This document shows positions 1 to 8,226 of a stretch of 64,000 nt of DNA, piece by piece. The notes under the pieces were generated by a model, which had not been told where the DNA came from, did not search any database, and saw only the letters and a list, made by a program, of their open reading frames with translations. This DNA is from Roseivirga sp. (GTDB taxonomy: Bacteria > Bacteroidota > Bacteroidia > Cytophagales > Cyclobacteriaceae), in assembly GCA_021404565.1 (NCBI GenBank), contig JAAWWF010000026.1, positions 1 through 64,000 of the forward strand, in the 5' to 3' direction. The position numbers and the translations under genes are program-made. The first letter of the stretch is position 1, and every line of letters begins with the position of its first letter.

Positions 1-185
1 CATCGATATAATCAACATATAATACTAACGAGAGTAAAGGGGTATCGCGGGACAGGAAATGTTTACATTAAATATATTATATTTATCTGTGCCTCTAAGA
101 AAGAATCTGACAGGAGAATTTATCATTAAAAAAGCATTAGTATGACTCATAAAGCTGGCCGGGACTATGAGTTTTATGGTACTTT

Positions 186-875
186 TTATCGTCTGAAAAA
201 AGTCCGGCACCTGTCATTATAAAAATCAATCTTCTCCATACCTACCTCCAGTCTTGATAAATTGGTTGCCATGTGGGCTGCATATCCATCATCAATCGAC
301 AGTGATTGTAAGTGCCACTTACTGTCCTCGTAAGTTGACCCCCCCTCTTTCCAGGTTAAGGCCTTAAGAGGAATGGTTACACCACGACCATCGGCTTTAA
401 TGATACTTTCCTTGATGGTCCAGTAATCATAAAATTTACTCAACGTATCTTCAGCAGCATTAATTTCATCCCACTGTTCTTTGCTCATAGTCATGTCTAC
501 ATGAGCGAAGTCAATAGGCTTTACCTCCTCAATGTCGACACCAATCTTCATATTCATACCAATAGCACAAAGCACAAACCGGCCCGAATGAGTTATGTTA
601 AAATCAATGTTCTGTCTGATAAAGGGCCTTCCATGGCTGGTATACTGGAGCTGTTTCAGAGTTTCCTTACCCAGGCTATATTTCTGAAGCCCCTTAATCA
701 GAAGAAGCTTTCCGAACAGGCTCGCATATTGGTCCTGCCACCTTCTATATTTCAGCGTTTTTTTGCCCAAATCGTCTGGCAGGCAATTAAAGTAGTCTGC
801 CCATAATCTATCGGGAAGCCGGGTAGGAAAACCAGCATATAAAACATCTACGATATTGTTTCTATCTGTGCCCAT
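186..875 (-). CDS. 4'-phosphopantetheinyl transferase superfamily protein (Sfp-like)
   Basis: The enzyme would transfer the phosphopantetheine arm of coenzyme A to a serine on a carrier protein, in the cytoplasm. The 229-residue length fits the Sfp/HetI class rather than the short AcpS class. Both family motifs are visible: GVDIE at residues 112-116, whose Asp114 and Glu116 would bind magnesium, and WTIKES at 152-157 followed by a lysine-rich helix. A GGAGG sequence lies a few bases before the ATG at 875, which is unusual for this phylum and supports that start. The gene stands alone, with no polyketide, peptide-synthetase or fatty-acid gene next to it here, so its carrier-protein partner cannot be inferred. 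Family assignment is firm; the specific substrate is not. Confidence 0.9.
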   Translation of the reverse strand: MGTDRNNIVDVLYAGFPTRLPDRLWADYFNCLPDDLGKKTLKYRRWQDQYASLFGKLLLIKGLQKYSLGKETLKQLQYTSHGRPFIRQNIDFNITHSGRFVLCAIGMNMKIGVDIEEVKPIDFAHVDMTMSKEQWDEINAAEDTLSKFYDYWTIKESIIKADGRGVTIPLKALTWKEGGSTYEDSKWHLQSLSIDDGYAAHMATNLSRLEVGMEKIDFYNDRCRTFFRR

Positions 876-1054
876 CTAGTCCTCCAAATTAAGCAATCTA
901 CCCTCGCTATTCCTGCAGTATTTGATTTCTACTTGGAAAACTTCAAGAATGATTAGAGGCTTTTTCATACCACAAAACAAAAAACCCTAACGTTTTCAAT
1001 AGGCTTTCTGTACCCGTATTGCCTCTTTCAGCAGATATAGGCCTTCGGGTTATC

Positions 1055-1085
1055 AGCTCATTTAGATTCATTCAAGAAATGAGCT
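1055..1085. repeat. Inverted repeat, 9-bp perfect stem, 13-nt loop
   Basis: AGCTCATTT at 1055-1063 pairs with AAATGAGCT at 1077-1085. It lies between the phosphopantetheinyl transferase gene and the tRNA-Leu terminator. There is no T tract on either side, so it is not a standard terminator. About 979-1015 a degraded look-alike of the tRNA-Leu terminator region can be seen, which suggests that the whole spacer is old tRNA-locus debris. Confidence 0.45.
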
Positions 1086-1126
1086 CTATTTGTCGTACCT
1101 GTATTGTACCCAAAATACCAGAAACG

Positions 1127-1155
1127 AAAAAACCCTGACGATCCTGTCAGGGTTT
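1127..1155 (-). terminator. Rho-independent terminator of tRNA-Leu
   Basis: A 10-bp perfect stem (1130-1139 with 1146-1155, loop 1140-1145) is followed on the minus strand by a run of six T. It begins four bases after the 3' end of the minus-strand tRNA-Leu gene. Confidence 0.85.
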
Positions 1156-1158
1156 CTG

Positions 1159-1242
1159 TACCAGAGATGGGACTTGAACCCATACGCTCAGAAGAGCACA
1201 AGATTTTAAGTCTTGCGTGTCTACCAATTCCACCACTCCGGC
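1159..1242 (-). tRNA. tRNA-Leu, anticodon TAA
   Basis: An 84-nt class II tRNA. Reading the minus strand, the acceptor strand GCCGGAG (1242-1236) pairs with CTCTGGT (1166-1160) with two G-U pairs. The D arm holds TGGTAGAC, the anticodon loop reads CTTAAAA with TAA, a short variable arm follows, and the T arm has GGTTCAAGTCCC. The 3' CCA is not encoded; the discriminator base is A at 1159. The long D region and the variable arm identify leucine. It is probably transcribed with the tRNA-Gly gene upstream or from its own promoter in the hairpin-rich spacer. Confidence 0.95.
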
Positions 1243-1245
1243 ATT

Positions 1246-1292
1246 GCCTATCATAGCTTTCGCTAGGTTAGGCCTCAACTACTAAGTAGTTG
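1246..1292. repeat. Two-hairpin unit, copy 1 (next to intact tRNA-Leu)
   Basis: Hairpin A spans 1246-1273: an outer stem GCCTA/TAGGC, a three-by-three internal loop and an inner stem TAGC/GCTA. Hairpin B spans 1276-1292: CAACTAC pairs with GTAGTTG over a three-base loop. The pair lies immediately 5' of the minus-strand tRNA-Leu gene. A second pair with the same architecture but different bases lies at 1353-1397. Confidence 0.6.
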
Positions 1293-1293
1293 T

Positions 1294-1348
1294 AAAGTCT
1301 TGCGTGTTGTACCAACCTGCCTACCGCAGGCAGGTTCCACCACTCCGC
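1294..1348 (-). pseudogene. Broken 5' half of a second tRNA-Leu, interrupted by a palindrome
   Basis: Read on the minus strand, the segment repeats the first half of the neighbouring tRNA-Leu, from the acceptor strand (GCGGAGTGGTGGAA, one base shorter) through the D arm to the start of the anticodon stem (CACGCAAGACTT). It then loses similarity, so the anticodon loop, T arm and 3' acceptor strand are missing. A 19-bp palindrome sits inside the D arm. It cannot fold as a tRNA and is best read as a partial tandem duplication that has decayed. Confidence 0.8.
1316..1334. repeat. 19-bp palindromic insert in the tRNA fragment
   Basis: The insert has arms CCTGCCT and AGGCAGG around a five-base centre. 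It falls exactly between the bases that are adjacent (CCAA then TTCC) in the intact tRNA-Leu, so its ends are defined to within the flanking AA/TT. With those flanks the arms are nine bases long. It resembles the small dispersed GC-rich palindromes found in many bacterial genomes. Confidence 0.7.
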
Positions 1349-1352
1349 TTTA

Positions 1353-1397
1353 CCTACCAAAACCTTGGTATCGGTAGGCGTGACTATCAGATAGTCA
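1353..1397. repeat. Two-hairpin unit, copy 2 (next to the tRNA fragment)
   Basis: Hairpin A' spans 1353-1378 (outer stem CCTACC/GGTAGG, three-by-three internal loop, inner stem ACC/GGT). Hairpin B' spans 1381-1397 (TGACTAT pairs with ATAGTCA over three bases). Order, stem lengths and loop sizes match copy 1 at 1246-1292, while most paired bases differ. Confidence 0.6.
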
Positions 1398-1419
1398 ATA
1401 TTACGAATGGCTCTAAACC

Positions 1420-1445
1420 AAAAAAGCGTGATAAACACGCCTTTT
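1420..1445 (-). terminator. Probable terminator of tRNA-Gly
   Basis: On the minus strand a GCGTG/CACGC stem with a five-base loop (1426-1440) is followed by six T (1425-1420). It begins 11 bases beyond the 3' end of the minus-strand tRNA-Gly gene. Confidence 0.65.
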
Positions 1446-1455
1446 CTAGATTATG

Positions 1456-1528
<73 letters not shown>

Positions 1529-1742
1529 TTATTTCAGTACTTGAATTTCGCTCTTGTTGCGAAATGGGAATGCAAATTTAGTGAAGCCCTTTTAATATGC
1601 AACGGCTAAATTGAAAATTTTTCAGCCGTCTTTCAATCAAACCATCCTTAATCATCCGATAAAAGTTCAGCCATCGAACGCTTTACCTCCCAGACCAAAA
1701 CTGAGCTATTATCTACACTGACAAGAATTTCTTAAAAGCCGG

Positions 1743-4349
1743 CTACTCTTTCAGCTTCCCCTTAATCTCATTTAACTTAAGAAGGGCCTCCACTGGCGAT
1801 ATGGTATTGATATCCAGCCCTTCCAGAATCTCTTTAATCTCATTAAAGGTAGGGTCTGCCTCGAACATACTGAGCTGATAATTGTTCTTGGGCACCTCCT
1901 TCAGCTTATCTTCCGTCTGGTTCCTGATCTTATCCTTTTCCAGGTGATGCATGATCTCAGAAGCACGGATTACCACAGGGTTAGGCATACCAGCCATCTG
2001 AGCTACGTGAATACCAAAGCTGTGCTCACTCCCCCCCTCTTTCAGCTTACGCATAAAAATGACTTTATTGCCCACCTCTTTCACCGACACATTAAAGTTC
2101 TTAATAGCTGGAAAATCTTCCGTGAGCTGGTTCAGTTCATGATAATGTGTGGCAAACAAGGTTTTAGGTCTGAACTTCTTGTGGTTGTGCAGGTACTCTA
2201 CAATAGACCAGGCAATGGAAATACCATCGTAAGTGCTGGTACCGCGACCAATTTCATCCATCAGGATTAAGCTGCGTTCGCTCAGATTATTCAGGATGCT
2301 GGCCGTTTCCGTCATTTCCACCATAAAAGTAGATTCGCCTTTCGACAGATTATCGGAGGCGCCAACACGGGTAAAGACTTTATCCGTGATGCCCAGTATG
2401 GCCTTGGAAGCGGGTACGTAACAACCCATCTGTGCCATCAATACAATCAGAGCCGTTTGCCTCAACAGGGCTGATTTACCGGCCATATTGGGTCCGGTGA
2501 TGATCAGAATCTGATGCGTGTGATCATTTAAGTGTACATCATTAGGTACATAAGACTCTCCTACGGGCAACTGCTTTTCAATCACCGGATGGCGCCCATC
2601 CTGGATCTCGATCAGCATCTTATCATTCATCTCAGGCCTGCAGTACTTGTTCTGTTTGGCTACCGAGGCAAATGAGATCAGGCAGTCGAGCATACCAATC
2701 ACCCGGGCATCCTGCTGAATCTTGGTGGTGAAAGTAGCGGCCGCAGCAATCAGCTCGGCATACATGCGTTGCTCTATCACCTGAATGCGATCTTCCGCAT
2801 TCAGAATCTTTTCTTCGTAGGTCTTGAGTTCTTCGGTAATATATCGCTCAGCATTGACCAGTGTCTGTTTCCTGATCCATTCTTCCGGCACCTTGTCTTT
2901 GTGGGCATTGCTGACCTCCAGGTAATAGCCAAATACCTTGTTATAGGCGATTTTCAGGGAGGATATTCCGGTAGCAGCCACCTCACGCTCCTTGATCTGA
3001 ACGAGGTAGTCCTTTCCAGAGAAAGCGATTTTTCTCAGCTCATCCAGTTCTTCATCAATACCATCGCTCATGATATTGCCCTGATTAGTAAGCAATGGCG
3101 GGTCTTCTTTGAGTTCATGCTGAATCCTGCCCAACAAGTCATGGCAAGGATCGAGCTGATCGGCCATGGCTTTAAGCGCAGCATTACCCGTAGCATGCAA
3201 CAGGTCTTTGATGGGGCCCAGGTTTTCCAGGGCTCTGCGCAGCTGCTGCATCTCCCGCGGATTGATGCGCCCCACCGCTACCTTAGATATTAGCCTCTCC
3301 AGATCATTGATGACTTTTAAATGCTCATTGATCTGATCTGTCAGGTCCTCATCTTTATAGAAAGCATCTACTAAATTGAGCCTTTCCTCAATTCTGGCTT
3401 TTTCCTTTAAGGGAAGTACCATCCAGCGCTTCATCAGGCGCGAGCCCATGGGCGTATGGGTGTCGTCCAGAATTTCAATCAGTGGTACTCCTCCATCATG
3501 CTGTGGATATACGAGCTCCAGATTGCGAATGGTGAACTTATCCAGCCAAACGTATTTATCTTCTTCAAGCCGGTTGATGGCTGCAATATGCCCCACCTCC
3601 CGATGCTCAGTCTCTTCCAGGTAATATAACACCGCTCCCGCAGCTACAATACTCTGCGGCATATCCTCTACCCCGAAGCCCTTCAGGGAAGAGGTGTCGA
3701 AATGCTTGGTGAGTTTTTCATAAGTATAGTCATAGGCATACACCCAGTCTTCCAGTCGATAAGTATTGTAGTCATCCCGAAACTGCTCTGCAAAGGCCTC
3801 ACGCTGTGCCTTAGAGTAAATGATTTCAGAGGGATTAAGGCTCTGTAACAACTTATCGATATAGCCGGCATTGCCCTGAGCGGCCAGGAATTCTCCCGTA
3901 GAAAGATCCAGAAAAGCAGCTCCTATTTCCTTTTTATCGAAGTAGAGGGAAGCGAGGTAGTTGTTTCGCTTTTTGTCCAGCACATTGTCGTTAAAAGACA
4001 GTCCTGGTGTCACCAGCTCGGTAACACCGCGCTTTACAATGCCTTTGACATCCTTTGGGTTTTCAAGCTGGTCGCAAATCGCTACCCGGTTACCGGCACG
4101 TACCAGCTTGGGCAGGTAGGTATCCAACGAATGGTGTGGGAAACCTGCCAGCTCAATATGAGAAGCAGAACCGTTGGCACGCTTGGTAAGCACGATATCA
4201 AGCACCTTACTGGCCTTGATGGCATCTTCTCCGAAAGTTTCATAGAAATCGCCCACGCGAAAGAGCAGCAAGGCACCAGGGTGCTTCGCTTTGATCGCGT
4301 TGTATTGCTTCATTAAGGGGGTTTCCTTCGCTGTCTTCGCTTTCGCCAT
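1743..4349 (-). CDS. mutS: DNA mismatch repair protein MutS
   Basis: MutS binds mispaired or looped bases in newly replicated DNA and, with MutL, starts strand-directed repair. The 868-residue protein has the full MutS1 plan. The mismatch-wedge motif Phe-Tyr-Glu lies at residues 35-37, followed by the connector, the long lever and clamp helices, and the ATPase with Walker A GPNMAGKS at 619-626. After that come the signature-loop region GASDNLSKGEST, Walker B LILMDEIGRGTS and the ATHYHEL switch. The wedge motif separates it from MutS2, which lacks it. The ATG at 4349 gives the usual short lysine-rich lead before the wedge. The gene is transcribed alone toward the tRNA genes, with a candidate promoter at 4382-4389. 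No mutL is nearby. Confidence 0.98.
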   Translation of the reverse strand: MAKAKTAKETPLMKQYNAIKAKHPGALLLFRVGDFYETFGEDAIKASKVLDIVLTKRANGSASHIELAGFPHHSLDTYLPKLVRAGNRVAICDQLENPKDVKGIVKRGVTELVTPGLSFNDNVLDKKRNNYLASLYFDKKEIGAAFLDLSTGEFLAAQGNAGYIDKLLQSLNPSEIIYSKAQREAFAEQFRDDYNTYRLEDWVYAYDYTYEKLTKHFDTSSLKGFGVEDMPQSIVAAGAVLYYLEETEHREVGHIAAINRLEEDKYVWLDKFTIRNLELVYPQHDGGVPLIEILDDTHTPMGSRLMKRWMVLPLKEKARIEERLNLVDAFYKDEDLTDQINEHLKVINDLERLISKVAVGRINPREMQQLRRALENLGPIKDLLHATGNAALKAMADQLDPCHDLLGRIQHELKEDPPLLTNQGNIMSDGIDEELDELRKIAFSGKDYLVQIKEREVAATGISSLKIAYNKVFGYYLEVSNAHKDKVPEEWIRKQTLVNAERYITEELKTYEEKILNAEDRIQVIEQRMYAELIAAAATFTTKIQQDARVIGMLDCLISFASVAKQNKYCRPEMNDKMLIEIQDGRHPVIEKQLPVGESYVPNDVHLNDHTHQILIITGPNMAGKSALLRQTALIVLMAQMGCYVPASKAILGITDKVFTRVGASDNLSKGESTFMVEMTETASILNNLSERSLILMDEIGRGTSTYDGISIAWSIVEYLHNHKKFRPKTLFATHYHELNQLTEDFPAIKNFNVSVKEVGNKVIFMRKLKEGGSEHSFGIHVAQMAGMPNPVVIRASEIMHHLEKDKIRNQTEDKLKEVPKNNYQLSMFEADPTFNEIKEILEGLDINTISPVEALLKLNEIKGKLKE

Positions 4350-4381
4350 AGCAGGTATTATCTATTCTTTTGAGAAGACCC

Positions 4382-4389
4382 CAAAAATA
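4382..4389 (-). promoter_or_regulatory. Candidate -7 element (TATTTTTG) for mutS
   Basis: Reading the minus strand, the sequence matches the Bacteroidota TAnnTTTG element exactly and ends 32 bases before the mutS ATG. A TTTG element at the expected upstream distance is not seen, so the call is tentative. Confidence 0.35.
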
Positions 4390-4463
4390 GAAAAATAATG
4401 GCGCTCTGCCGACATGAAAACGGGCAGTCTGAGATTCTACCTGGCCGAAAGTTGAATTTGCTG

Positions 4464-5225
4464 TTAGAAAATAAATCCGACCTTAAAATCAAGGCGTTTG
4501 AGAAACCAATCTGTGCTGGAATAAAAATCCCTATTCCTCCACACAGTTCTCAGCTCTTGCTCTTTGACCCCCATGCTGAACAGGATACTACTCTTGCCAA
4601 GAGGCCATTGATAGCCTGCGCCAAGAGCCCAGGTTTTATCGCCTAGTACATCGCCAAAGTTCCCCTCAAAATCTGTTCTGGCCCTGGCCAGGGAATAGCC
4701 CAATCTACCGTAAACAAAAGGGTGAGAGGGGCGTTTACCAAAATCCTGTCGCAACTCCAAATAGAAGGGCATCGCCATAAAGGAAGTGTAGTAGTCAAGG
4801 GCTACACCCAACCCGGCATGCAGAGAGCCACGGGACTTTCTAAAAAAAGTATAGTCCATAGAAAGGCTGGAGAAGTTTCGGAGAAAGGTACCATCTTCAC
4901 CGTTCAACATGCCAAAGCGAACCTGGTGGTAAAATTTAGAACTTGCTACAGCCTTGTTCAGAGAATCGATGAGCAGGATCATTTCGGCCCTCAACGTAGA
5001 TTTGCGCCTGTTGTTGATCGCCACACCGCTGATACTGCCAATATTCACCCTCAGCACAGAAGCGCTGTCAGTCCTTATCGAGAGACTATTCGCTGAAGAA
5101 GTTTCTATAGTTCCCCTCAAAACGCTTCCGTTTTTGAGGAAGATACGTCCTTTTTGTGCTTTCAAGCCAGTAGAGACCAACAGCAGAAGGACTAGTGAAA
5201 AAAGACATCTTAGCTTAATCATCAA
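4464..5225 (-). CDS. Exported protein, probable small outer-membrane beta-barrel
   Basis: Family not recognised. The 253-residue protein begins with a clear signal peptide (hydrophobic residues about 7-20, cleavage after LKA). A short domain follows with a KNGSVLRGTI pattern that looks like a small beta-rich Sm-like or gluconolactonase-like strand pair, then a linker helix around residues 80-95. From about residue 98 the chain alternates hydrophobic and polar residues with many aromatic and glycine positions and ends in Phe-Ile-Phe. An aromatic last residue is typical of outer-membrane barrels. The start overlaps the end of the upstream lipoprotein gene by 11 bases, so the two are probably translationally coupled. 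Barrel is an inference from composition; function is unknown. Confidence 0.7.
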   Translation of the reverse strand: MMIKLRCLFSLVLLLLVSTGLKAQKGRIFLKNGSVLRGTIETSSANSLSIRTDSASVLRVNIGSISGVAINNRRKSTLRAEMILLIDSLNKAVASSKFYHQVRFGMLNGEDGTFLRNFSSLSMDYTFFRKSRGSLHAGLGVALDYYTSFMAMPFYLELRQDFGKRPSHPFVYGRLGYSLARARTDFEGNFGDVLGDKTWALGAGYQWPLGKSSILFSMGVKEQELRTVWRNRDFYSSTDWFLKRLDFKVGFIF

Positions 5226-6507
5226 AGTTGATTTGAATGGCGCTCAAAAGTCTGATATTGTCCAGATCTGAATAATCGTATTGATAGAGTCCATCATCTC
5301 CTATGAGCATGGCTATGTTGTTGAATGCGATAATGTCGTAGGCCTGAATGCTTCGATCATGGGCCAGCAGGTTCTGATCAATGTTAGCGATGTCTGAGGC
5401 ATCGAAAACTTTCAGTCCGTCTGTGCCATCACAGACAAAGAGGGTGTTACCATCTTTAGAAAGCCCGTGAGGGTTGAACATGGGAAATATATGAAGGGGC
5501 TTTGGGTTATTTAAATCAGAAATATCGATCACCTCCAACTGATTTGTCCAACCCTCGCATTCTGTACCGGATCTCAGTGTTACGAAAGCCAGGTCACCAT
5601 CTACGATAACGGGGTCACAGCTGTTGACATGCGTGTAGGAAGAAAGATATTCGGGGTTATTCCTGTCACTGATATCGAAGATGTGCATGCCACTGGCTGC
5701 TCCTACAAATAGCTCATCGCCTCTGGGAAACAGCGTTTCACTGTCCCAGGCGGCTGAAGCCTCCATGGCGCTTACAGGCGCCAGGGGTGCTGAAATATCC
5801 AGGTTCTTCAAGAGTCCCGCATCCAATGCATATAGATTATCATCAGCCAGTGCAAAGCGCGCCAGGGAGCCGGCAACACCGGGAGCGCCTTTGCTGGAAC
5901 CACCAGAGGCATCTCCGCTTTCAGCCAAGGCAAAACTGGCCAGTCTGCCATCGCCAAACCATCTTAGCCCTGGAGACCAGGAGGCGCAATCACTTGTTTC
6001 TGTCAGTTCTTCTGAGGGTTCCAGGTCGGTCATGACCAGATTCGATTCCCCTACGACCTCATAATACAGTTGGTCATGAGCCCTGAAATAGTCTTCAATT
6101 CGGTTTACCTCTGCTATCGCATTCAAATCGGATATGTCGAAAGTTACCAGATCCATGTAGCTGTCGGTATAGAGGTAATTGTCTTTTACAGCTATATCGA
6201 AAGAACCAGGCACTTTGATAAATGCGATATTGTTTGGGTTTGCAGGGTCCCGATTGTCTATGATGTGAATGCCATTCTTGGGTTCGTTTACAAAAAGGTA
6301 ACCTGCCTTGAAAAAGATTTTTCCGCGGGTTTCAATGAGCCTCCCTGGTTCTATTGCCACAGCACTACGAATGTCCGCCTTGTTTGAGTAAACCGGGTTA
6401 TAATAAGTGACCTTGTAGGTGGTTTCACAGGTGTCTGAGCAGCCAAAGTTGAGGAGCAGCAGCATGATAGCTCCCAGGCTGAAGATATAGTTCTTTTGAT
6501 TTTTCAT
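5215..6507 (-). CDS. LVIVD-repeat lipoprotein (beta-propeller-like)
   Basis: A 430-residue exported protein with a lipobox ending at Cys23 (NFGC). The rest is built from repeats of the LVIVD type, with lines such as GIHIIDNRDPANPNNIAFI, LVTFDISDLNAIAEV, MHIFDISDRNNPEYLS and LEVIDISDLNNPKPL. Such repeats are predicted to form propeller blades and are found in cell-surface proteins of Bacteroidota; no enzymatic role is established. Between about residues 165 and 205 the sequence departs from the repeat pattern and becomes rich in Gly, Ser and Ala, probably a loop. It is the first gene of a two-gene unit with the downstream barrel-like protein. Family assignment is good, function unknown. Confidence 0.8.
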   Translation of the reverse strand: MKNQKNYIFSLGAIMLLLLNFGCSDTCETTYKVTYYNPVYSNKADIRSAVAIEPGRLIETRGKIFFKAGYLFVNEPKNGIHIIDNRDPANPNNIAFIKVPGSFDIAVKDNYLYTDSYMDLVTFDISDLNAIAEVNRIEDYFRAHDQLYYEVVGESNLVMTDLEPSEELTETSDCASWSPGLRWFGDGRLASFALAESGDASGGSSKGAPGVAGSLARFALADDNLYALDAGLLKNLDISAPLAPVSAMEASAAWDSETLFPRGDELFVGAASGMHIFDISDRNNPEYLSSYTHVNSCDPVIVDGDLAFVTLRSGTECEGWTNQLEVIDISDLNNPKPLHIFPMFNPHGLSKDGNTLFVCDGTDGLKVFDASDIANIDQNLLAHDRSIQAYDIIAFNNIAMLIGDDGLYQYDYSDLDNIRLLSAIQINFDD

Positions 6508-6769
6508 GAGTCAGAGTTTAGTGGCATGTCGGTTTTTTAGACACAGGCTTGTTCAATCTGGTTGGATTGCGAGAAAAAATCATGAAAATGCTGCCCTCCC
6601 GACAATATAAACTAAAAGTTTCGTTATAAAATCGAAACGGCTTCACCACCGCCTGTTCAACCCACACAAATCACACCTTTTCAGGGCTAACACCGCAAAC
6701 AAGCATGATATGCATGCCTGTTAACCGTACCGTATTATCCATTTTTCAACATATAAAAACCCTAAGAAG

Positions 6770-7690
6770 ATGAAGCAAACAATCAAAATCGCTGTGGTGC
6801 TGCTCGTGGCAGTAGCCTTCTCTTTGGGCTGGGGTTTAATCACCAGCTCAGAACAAAATCAAACCGAAAAAGCCGAATTGATCAGGCAGAATGAAACTCT
6901 GGCAGATGCCATCAGCCGAAAGGAGTCGGACTTTAACGAAGCGCTCTACATGATGACCGAAGTCGAAGATCAGATCAGGCAAATCGTGGAAAAAGAAAAC
7001 CTTGTCTACAGTCATAACCTGGAAGGAGTAAAACCTAACAACCATGAGTTGCTCGTGCAAGAGATTGAAATGATCGATGAGTTGGTCATCCGTTCGAAGG
7101 CAAACATTAAATCACTTGAGGAGAAGGTAAAAGGCGCCAATTTCAAGACCAGTGTTTTTCAGAACAAGGTGGCACGCCTGAATGCTGAAATCAAAGAAAG
7201 AGAAACTGTGATTGCCGGTCTGAGAGAAGAGATCATGGCCAAAGATGAATCCATCAAACTAATGACCAGACAGGTGGATGCCCTGATTGAAACAGCCGCG
7301 GAACAAAGCGAAGTAATGGCGGGTAAAGACAATGAAATAGCACTACTAACTGACCAAAACAATGCCTTAAATAAGGCATACCTGGCGATTGGCTCCTTTA
7401 AAGAATTGAAAGATCGTGGACTCGTGCAGAGACAAGGAGGCTTCCTTTGGTTCGGGAGAACCATCGATGTACAAGAGGATGCCGATCGCGGGGAGTTTTT
7501 GGAAGTTGACATCCGGGAAGTGAATATGCTGCCTGTAAAAGCGGCTAATCTGAGCTTGTTAAGCGAGCATCCTGCCAGCAGCTACCAGGTAGTACCTGGA
7601 AAAACTGAGGATATGAAAATACTGGAGATTACAAATCCGGATGAGTTCTGGAAAGTATCGAAGTACCTGGTAATCTCCAAGAAGACATGA
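6770..7690 (+). CDS. Membrane-anchored coiled-coil protein of unknown function
   Basis: The 306-residue protein has an N-terminal hydrophobic segment (about residues 5-24) without a lipobox or clear cleavage site. A long run of charged heptad-like sequence rich in Glu, Lys and Leu follows to about residue 200, in at least two coiled-coil blocks. The C-terminal 100 residues are different (FLWFGRTIDVQEDADRGEFL and after) and probably form a small globular domain. The most likely place is the periplasm, anchored in the inner membrane. The gene has its own terminator at 7723-7769 and no partner on its strand. No family is recognised. Confidence 0.75.
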   Translation: MKQTIKIAVVLLVAVAFSLGWGLITSSEQNQTEKAELIRQNETLADAISRKESDFNEALYMMTEVEDQIRQIVEKENLVYSHNLEGVKPNNHELLVQEIEMIDELVIRSKANIKSLEEKVKGANFKTSVFQNKVARLNAEIKERETVIAGLREEIMAKDESIKLMTRQVDALIETAAEQSEVMAGKDNEIALLTDQNNALNKAYLAIGSFKELKDRGLVQRQGGFLWFGRTIDVQEDADRGEFLEVDIREVNMLPVKAANLSLLSEHPASSYQVVPGKTEDMKILEITNPDEFWKVSKYLVISKKT

Positions 7691-7722
7691 GTTGTTGATT
7701 GGTGTTGAGTTGGAGTGTCTGC

Positions 7723-7769
7723 CGCCTATGCTGAAACGTCAGTGCAGGAATGGCGGGCACTCTTTTTTT
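7723..7769 (+). terminator. Rho-independent terminator
   Basis: An 11-bp stem with two G-U pairs (7723-7733 with 7752-7762) ends in a run of T to 7768, 33 bases after the stop of the coiled-coil gene. Confidence 0.75.
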
Positions 7770-7785
7770 GGTTCAGCTACTCTGA

Positions 7786-7974
7786 TCAAACGATCAAAGA
7801 GCCGATTTTCGACCCTAAGAATTCACCAAGCGCATAGGCATGACCACTCAATGCAAAAGCAACTGCCCCAACAGCCAGGATGATAAAAGAAACTCTCTCA
7901 TAGTCGGGAAGCTTATTAAACTTATCAAGTTCAGACTGATGCTCTTTGCGGATTGCTGCTATTATCTTTTTCAT
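7786..7974 (-). CDS. Small single-pass membrane protein, hypothetical
   Basis: A 62-residue reading frame. The first 28 residues are charged and helical (KKIIAAIRKEHQSELDKF), and one hydrophobic segment follows at about residues 29-48, then a short tail. That layout is common in real small membrane proteins and unusual for a chance frame. It has about 250 bases of non-coding sequence upstream on its own strand. No family is recognised and the call rests on composition only. Confidence 0.45.
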   Translation of the reverse strand: MKKIIAAIRKEHQSELDKFNKLPDYERVSFIILAVGAVAFALSGHAYALGEFLGSKIGSLIV

Positions 7975-8215
7975 TACAAGCTGTTTAAGATTGATTTGAA
8001 AACCTCTTTTGAGCTCTCATAAAGTATATCGCTTACTTCCACCCAAACTATAGAGGCCAGAATCCACAGGTCATCGCTTCCAGCCTAGTCGCTAACTTAT
8101 CCGTATGGCACTTAGACTTTATCATTGTGACATCACTTTTCATAGTCAAAAAATAAAGAAAGCCTTACAAATATAAAAACCTAACCGTCATGGCCGAACC
8201 CGTTTATCATTGTTT

Positions 8216-8223
8216 TAGATTTG
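8216..8223 (+). promoter_or_regulatory. Candidate -7 element (TAGATTTG) directly before the methyltransferase start
   Basis: An exact TAnnTTTG match ends three bases before the ATG at 8227. If used, transcription would begin at or inside the start codon and the message would be leaderless. No TTTG lies at the usual upstream distance. Confidence 0.3.
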
Positions 8224-8226
8224 TAA

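Noticed and set aside
25-210. Minus-strand 61-codon frame at the window edge
   Set aside because: It overlaps the end of the phosphopantetheinyl transferase gene, has no coherent hydrophobic or domain pattern, and no start context.
2769-3293. 174-codon plus-strand frame opposite mutS
   Set aside because: It lies wholly inside a firm mutS gene; composition is that of a reverse-strand shadow.
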